From: DALYJJ01 sp031969915
GTDB taxonomy: Bacteria > Acidobacteriota > Terriglobia > Bryobacterales > Bryobacteraceae
NCBI GenBank assembly: GCA_031969915.1
Contig: DALYJJ010000088.1
Coordinates: 1-26,466 of the forward strand
DNA: 26,466 nucleotides
Direction: 5' to 3'
Positions 24,124 through 26,466 of the stretch are shown here, in pieces. A program made the translations under genes and the position numbers. How positions within the stretch are numbered: position 1 is the first letter of the stretch; the number at the start of each line of letters is the position of its first letter. The notes beneath the pieces were generated by a model. The model saw only the letters and a program-made list of their open reading frames with translations, was not told where the DNA came from and made no database searches.

Positions 24124-24878
24124 CCTTCGCGGTTCGCCGTTTCCGGCTGCACTTCGCCGTGCGGGGGCGCGTGGAGTTTCCGCCGTGGCGCGCGGGCAAC
24201 GTGCTGCGCGGGGCCCTGGGGACGGTGTGGCGGGAAGAGACGTTCCGGCCCGCGCTCGAAGGCGGGCCCAGCGGGCTCGCTGATCCGCCGAGGCCGTTCG
24301 TGCTGCGCGCCGCGCATCTGAACGGCCGGACCGCGGAGGGCGGGTTCTGGTTCGATCTCAACCTGTTCACGGGCGGGGTCCCCGACGACGTGGGCCGGCT
24401 GAAGCGCTTGCGGGGAACGCCGGTGACATTGCTTCGGATCGAGGACCTGGGGGGCGCGGCGTTTCGACTGGACGAGCCGTGGGCGGACCGCGGCGAGGGG
24501 GCGCTCGAGTTCTACACGCCGGTTCGGCTGAAGGGCGCGGAGGACGATGCGCGGCCGGCGTTCGCGACGCTCTTCGCGCGCCTGCGGGACCGGATTTCGA
24601 CGTTGCGCGCGCTGTACGGCGAGGGCCCGCTGGAGATCGATTTCCGCGCGCTGGCGGAGCGAGCGAGCGCCGTCACGCTGGAAGCGGCGAACCTGCAGTT
24701 CGTGGAAGTAGAACGCCGCAGTTCGCGTACCGGCCAGACGCACTCGCTCGGCGGCTGGGTAGGCGAGGTGCGCTACCGGGGCGATCTCGGGGAGTTCTGG
24801 CCCTACCTGCTGGCCGGTGAGTACACGGGCGTCGGCCGGCAGACGGTGTGGGGCAACGGGGCGTACCGGCTGAGCTAG
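24120..24878 (+). CDS. Cas6-type CRISPR pre-crRNA endoribonuclease (orphan)
   Basis: The 252-aa product starts at GTG 24120, which overlaps the AKR stop as GTGA. It has the RAMP layout of the Cas6 family (PF10040 type). The N-terminal half contains LHFAVRGRVEFPPWRAGNVLRGALG, then PFVLRA and WFDLNLFTGG. The C-terminal half contains ALEFYTPVRLKG, FATLFARLRDRISTLRALYG, HSLGGWVGEVRYRGDL, and the glycine-rich RNA-binding loop GEYTGVGRQTVWGNGAYRLS at the very end. Cas6 cuts CRISPR precursor RNA within the repeat. The Cys cluster often found around residues 40-80 of this subfamily is absent. I found no CRISPR array, no adjacent cas gene and no leader in the window, so it either serves an array elsewhere or has another RNA target. 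The catalytic residue cannot be assigned by eye. Confidence 0.75.
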   Translation: MTFAVRRFRLHFAVRGRVEFPPWRAGNVLRGALGTVWREETFRPALEGGPSGLADPPRPFVLRAAHLNGRTAEGGFWFDLNLFTGGVPDDVGRLKRLRGTPVTLLRIEDLGGAAFRLDEPWADRGEGALEFYTPVRLKGAEDDARPAFATLFARLRDRISTLRALYGEGPLEIDFRALAERASAVTLEAANLQFVEVERRSSRTGQTHSLGGWVGEVRYRGDLGEFWPYLLAGEYTGVGRQTVWGNGAYRLS

Positions 24879-25101
24879 CCCATGCTTCCGAATCCTCGAC
24901 TACGTTGACGTGCAGCGACGCGTCGGCCCATTCCTTATCCTTCTCCGTTAACCTTGAAAAGCTGCTGTTCCGGTTCGCCACTAGTCGGCGGCTTGTGGGT
25001 CCATCGAGCAAGAATGGCTACAATCGAGAGAAATGCCAGCCCTCCTCGATCCGTTGCCGCCGTCAGCCCTCTGGGGTCGGCGATTTGTGGATTGATTGCC
25101 G

Positions 25102-25407
25102 ATGTCCTTCGTCTACGAATTTGAATGGGACCGCTCCAAGGCTTCAGCCAACGTGACCAAGCACGCGGTAGACTTCAAGTTGGCGGCCACCGTTTTCAAA
25201 GACCCACTAGCGGCAACGATCTTTGACGGCGATCACAGCGGCGACGAGCAGCGTTGGGTGACGATTGGAAAGGACGAGGATGGACGCTACATCTTGGTGG
25301 TTCATACTTTCCAAGAGGTCGAGCCGAACCGGGCGTCGGTGCGCATCATTTCGGCACGCCGCCCAACCAAACCGGAAATCGCGCAGTACGAAGAGACCTA
25401 CCAATGA
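25102..25407 (+). CDS. brnT: BrnT-family toxin (type II toxin-antitoxin)
   Basis: From ATG 25102 the 101-aa product reads MSFVYEFEWDRSKASANVTK, then HAVDFKLAATVFKDP, DGDHSGDEQRWVTIG and RYILVVHTF, with VRIISARRPTKPEIAQYEE at the end. This matches BrnT: the FEWDxxKAxxNxxKHxVxF opening, the E-x-RW-x-x-IG strand and the RIISARxxxxxE close. BrnT folds like RelE-type ribonucleases and blocks translation. The antitoxin gene overlaps its stop by 4 bp, in the toxin-first order typical of brnTA. No Shine-Dalgarno sequence or clear promoter is visible in the 223 bp upstream, which hold nothing else I recognise. Length is slightly above the usual 90-95 aa. Confidence 0.9.
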   Translation: MSFVYEFEWDRSKASANVTKHAVDFKLAATVFKDPLAATIFDGDHSGDEQRWVTIGKDEDGRYILVVHTFQEVEPNRASVRIISARRPTKPEIAQYEETYQ

Positions 25408-25604
25408 AGCCCGAATACGATTTTAAGGACGCCGAGCGAGGGAAGTTCTTCCGCCCCGGAGCCGTCTTGCGGTTGCCCATCTATCTTGAGCCGGAAGTGC
25501 AAGACTATCTTGCGGCCAAGGCCCAAGCCAAGAATATCGACCTCGACGACCTGGTTAACGAGCTACTGAAGCAGGAAATCCGCATCGCTGAATCTTTGCG
25601 GTAA
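25404..25604 (+). CDS. brnA: BrnA-like antitoxin
   Basis: A 66-aa protein whose ATG (25404) overlaps the BrnT stop as ATGA. It begins MKPEYDFKDAERGKFFRPGA, followed by VLRLPIYLEPEVQDYLAAKA and DLDDLVNELLKQEIRIAESL. The DFSxaxRgKfyRp-type N-terminus contacts BrnT in related systems. The second half is a ribbon-helix-helix-like DNA-binding segment (short strand VLRLPIYL, then two helices). BrnA neutralises BrnT and represses the operon. No obvious operator palindrome was found upstream of brnT. The pair looks intact, in contrast to the damaged modules nearby. Confidence 0.85.
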   Translation: MKPEYDFKDAERGKFFRPGAVLRLPIYLEPEVQDYLAAKAQAKNIDLDDLVNELLKQEIRIAESLR

Positions 25605-25730
25605 CGATTGATCGCGGCTATCCTTCGATGGGCGAGATTCTGTGGGGCGGTACACCCTGGCCTGCCGTGATCAGAACCTGGTATCCACCCTGCTGCGCGC
25701 GATCAAGCACTCGCCCAGGAGGACCTTCAT
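25605..25730 (-). pseudogene. Decayed DUF5615 (PIN-like) toxin, fragments in three frames
   Basis: Starting at ATG 25728-25730, which overlaps the DUF433 stop by 4 bp, the first frame gives MKVLLGECLIARSRVDTRF and stops. The next two frames contain GGYQVLITAGQGVPPHRI and APQNLAHRRIAAI. Together these are recognisable pieces of a DUF5615 toxin (MKVLLDEC..., FDVLITxDQxxxYQQNLxxRxIAxxVL). The middle of the protein is deleted, at least two frameshifts have occurred, and the C-terminus is lost against the end of brnA. No functional toxin can be produced. Confidence 0.7.
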
Positions 25731-25939
25731 GCAATCTTCGCCAACAGTGATTCTTTCGCTTCTTCAAGCGCCTGAACGGCCTGCTCCCGCGACACGGTCG
25801 GGAACTGGCGTAAGAAATCACCGAGCGATTGACCGCCCTCCAGATAGTCGATCAGGTTCTTGAACGGCACACGGGTCCCGCGGAAGCACGGCACTCCGTT
25901 CATAATCCCGGGGTCCGCCACGATGACGAGGTCTGCCAT
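25727..25939 (-). CDS. DUF433-family antitoxin, intact, toxin lost
   Basis: The 70-aa protein has GAGGGAG just upstream of its ATG. It reads MADLVIVADPGIMNGVPCFR, then GTRVPFKNLIDYLEGGQSLG and QFPTVSREQAVQALEEAKES. IxxDPxIMxGxPCxRGTRxPxxxLxxxLExGxSxxxFLxxFPxVxxEQxxxAL is the DUF433 signature, a small winged-helix-like antitoxin. Its normal partner, a DUF5615 PIN-like ribonuclease, follows with a 4-bp overlap but is destroyed, so this is a solitary antitoxin. It could still act against related toxins encoded elsewhere or as a simple DNA-binding regulator. Confidence 0.85.
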   Translation of the reverse strand: MADLVIVADPGIMNGVPCFRGTRVPFKNLIDYLEGGQSLGDFLRQFPTVSREQAVQALEEAKESLLAKIA

Positions 25940-26011
25940 AACTCCCTCATTGTACTTGGGCTACCGATCCAGCGGTGACCAAACTCGCGTGTAACGGCGT
26001 AGCATCTTGAG

Positions 26012-26466
26012 CTAGCGAACCGCTTCCATGCGGCTGTGCGGAAGGGTGACGCTCCCGAGGGCGCCGGTGGTGTTGTCACGCACGATGATCTTCAGTTCGG
26101 TGGCGTCCTTCTGTCTGGGCAAGCGGTAGGGCCACAGGAGGCCGTTTTTTCGCGCGTCTTCGTACGTCGGCTGGTCCATGTGGAGGCCGATGCGTTTCGA
26201 TTCCGCGGGGCCATGACGGAGGCCCTGACGATCGCGCTGGAGGACCATCACCTCGAGCGACCCGATCCAGCGGCCGTCGCGCTGTTCGACGGCCACGCCC
26301 GAGAGATCGATTCGCAGGAGCAGGCCGATGCCGTCCGGCTCGGGATCGTCGATGAGCGCCGCGCGTGCCTGCAACGGGATCACCGAGGCATCGACAGGAC
26401 TCCAGGCGGCCGAGCGGAACGCTGCCTCGCGGGCCTCGGCGGGATCGGGCTCCACGGTCGCGTAGT
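26012..26466 (-). CDS. C-terminal part of a VWFA-related (acidobacterial type) secreted protein
   Basis: The frame is open to the right edge, so the N-terminal bulk is outside the window. The first visible residues, YATVEPDPAEAREAAFRSAA, fit the end of the RxGYYA motif that closes the VWFA-related domain of many acidobacterial exported proteins. A strand-rich tail of about 140 residues follows (GIGLLLRIDLSGVAVEQRDG, RWIGSLEVMVLQRD, ELKIIVRDNTTGALGSVTLP). The GS[VL]xxP ending is the usual close of this tail. Such proteins are often paralogous and exported, with unknown function. The apparent start at 26455 (GTG) is internal. The stop is TAG at 26012-26014. Confidence 0.7.
   Translation of the reverse strand, partial: YATVEPDPAEAREAAFRSAAWSPVDASVIPLQARAALIDDPEPDGIGLLLRIDLSGVAVEQRDGRWIGSLEVMVLQRDRQGLRHGPAESKRIGLHMDQPTYEDARKNGLLWPYRLPRQKDATELKIIVRDNTTGALGSVTLPHSRMEAVR

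Noticed and set aside
24879..25101. Possible CRISPR array or leader downstream of Cas6
   Set aside because: No spaced repeat of 23-37 bases was found here or elsewhere in the window, only unique sequence.

Overview
The window reads as a high-GC chromosomal segment of an acidobacterium, most likely of the Solibacter/Bryobacter type. This is inferred from gene content, not from a marker gene: a very large Oar-like TonB receptor with an N-terminal carboxypeptidase-regulatory domain, paired CRTAC1-type (FG-GAP/VCBS plus ASPIC/UnbV) secreted proteins, large TPR proteins, a BlaI/M56 sensor pair, and the C-terminus of a VWFA-related protein of the acidobacterial type.

Layout. 1-735: a BlaI-type repressor and the start of an M56 (BlaR1-like) membrane peptidase, behind a sigma70-like promoter carrying a 15-bp-arm inverted repeat as probable operator. 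740-4741 (minus strand): a GT87-like membrane protein, a FucP-like sugar transporter and a formylglycine sulfatase. 4803-5810 (plus strand): a single secreted protein with a three-repeat fascin-like beta-trefoil followed by an aerolysin-like pore-forming module. 5811-17717 (minus strand): a large carbohydrate-linked block. A TonB receptor sits behind a good promoter with a cre-like LacI-family operator pair. After a GC-rich hairpin come a 1061-aa TPR protein, a CRTAC1-type protein, a GH51 arabinofuranosidase and a second CRTAC1-type protein, the last four joined by 1-4 bp stop/start overlaps. This looks like an acidobacterial counterpart of a polysaccharide utilisation locus.

17933-20107: a secreted hypothetical protein, a tRNA-Asn(GTT) with its own promoter, the ruins of a DUF433-DUF5615 toxin-antitoxin pair directly against the tRNA 3' end, and a shortened PaaK-like protein that lacks the adenylation signature. 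20235-24878 (plus strand): a tight run of an endonuclease/exonuclease/phosphatase-family protein, a TPR protein, an SDR oxidoreductase broken by a 21-bp in-frame insertion carrying an amber stop, an aldo/keto reductase with a twin-arginine leader, and a stand-alone Cas6-type CRISPR endoribonuclease with no CRISPR array or other cas gene in view.

25102-26466: an intact BrnT-BrnA toxin-antitoxin pair, a second DUF433 antitoxin whose DUF5615 toxin has decayed across three frames, and the C-terminus of a VWFA-related protein leaving the window. The most unusual items are the trefoil-aerolysin protein, the orphan Cas6 coupled to an oxidoreductase gene, the two independent toxin-dead DUF433 modules (one not visible as an open frame), and the amber-interrupted SDR.
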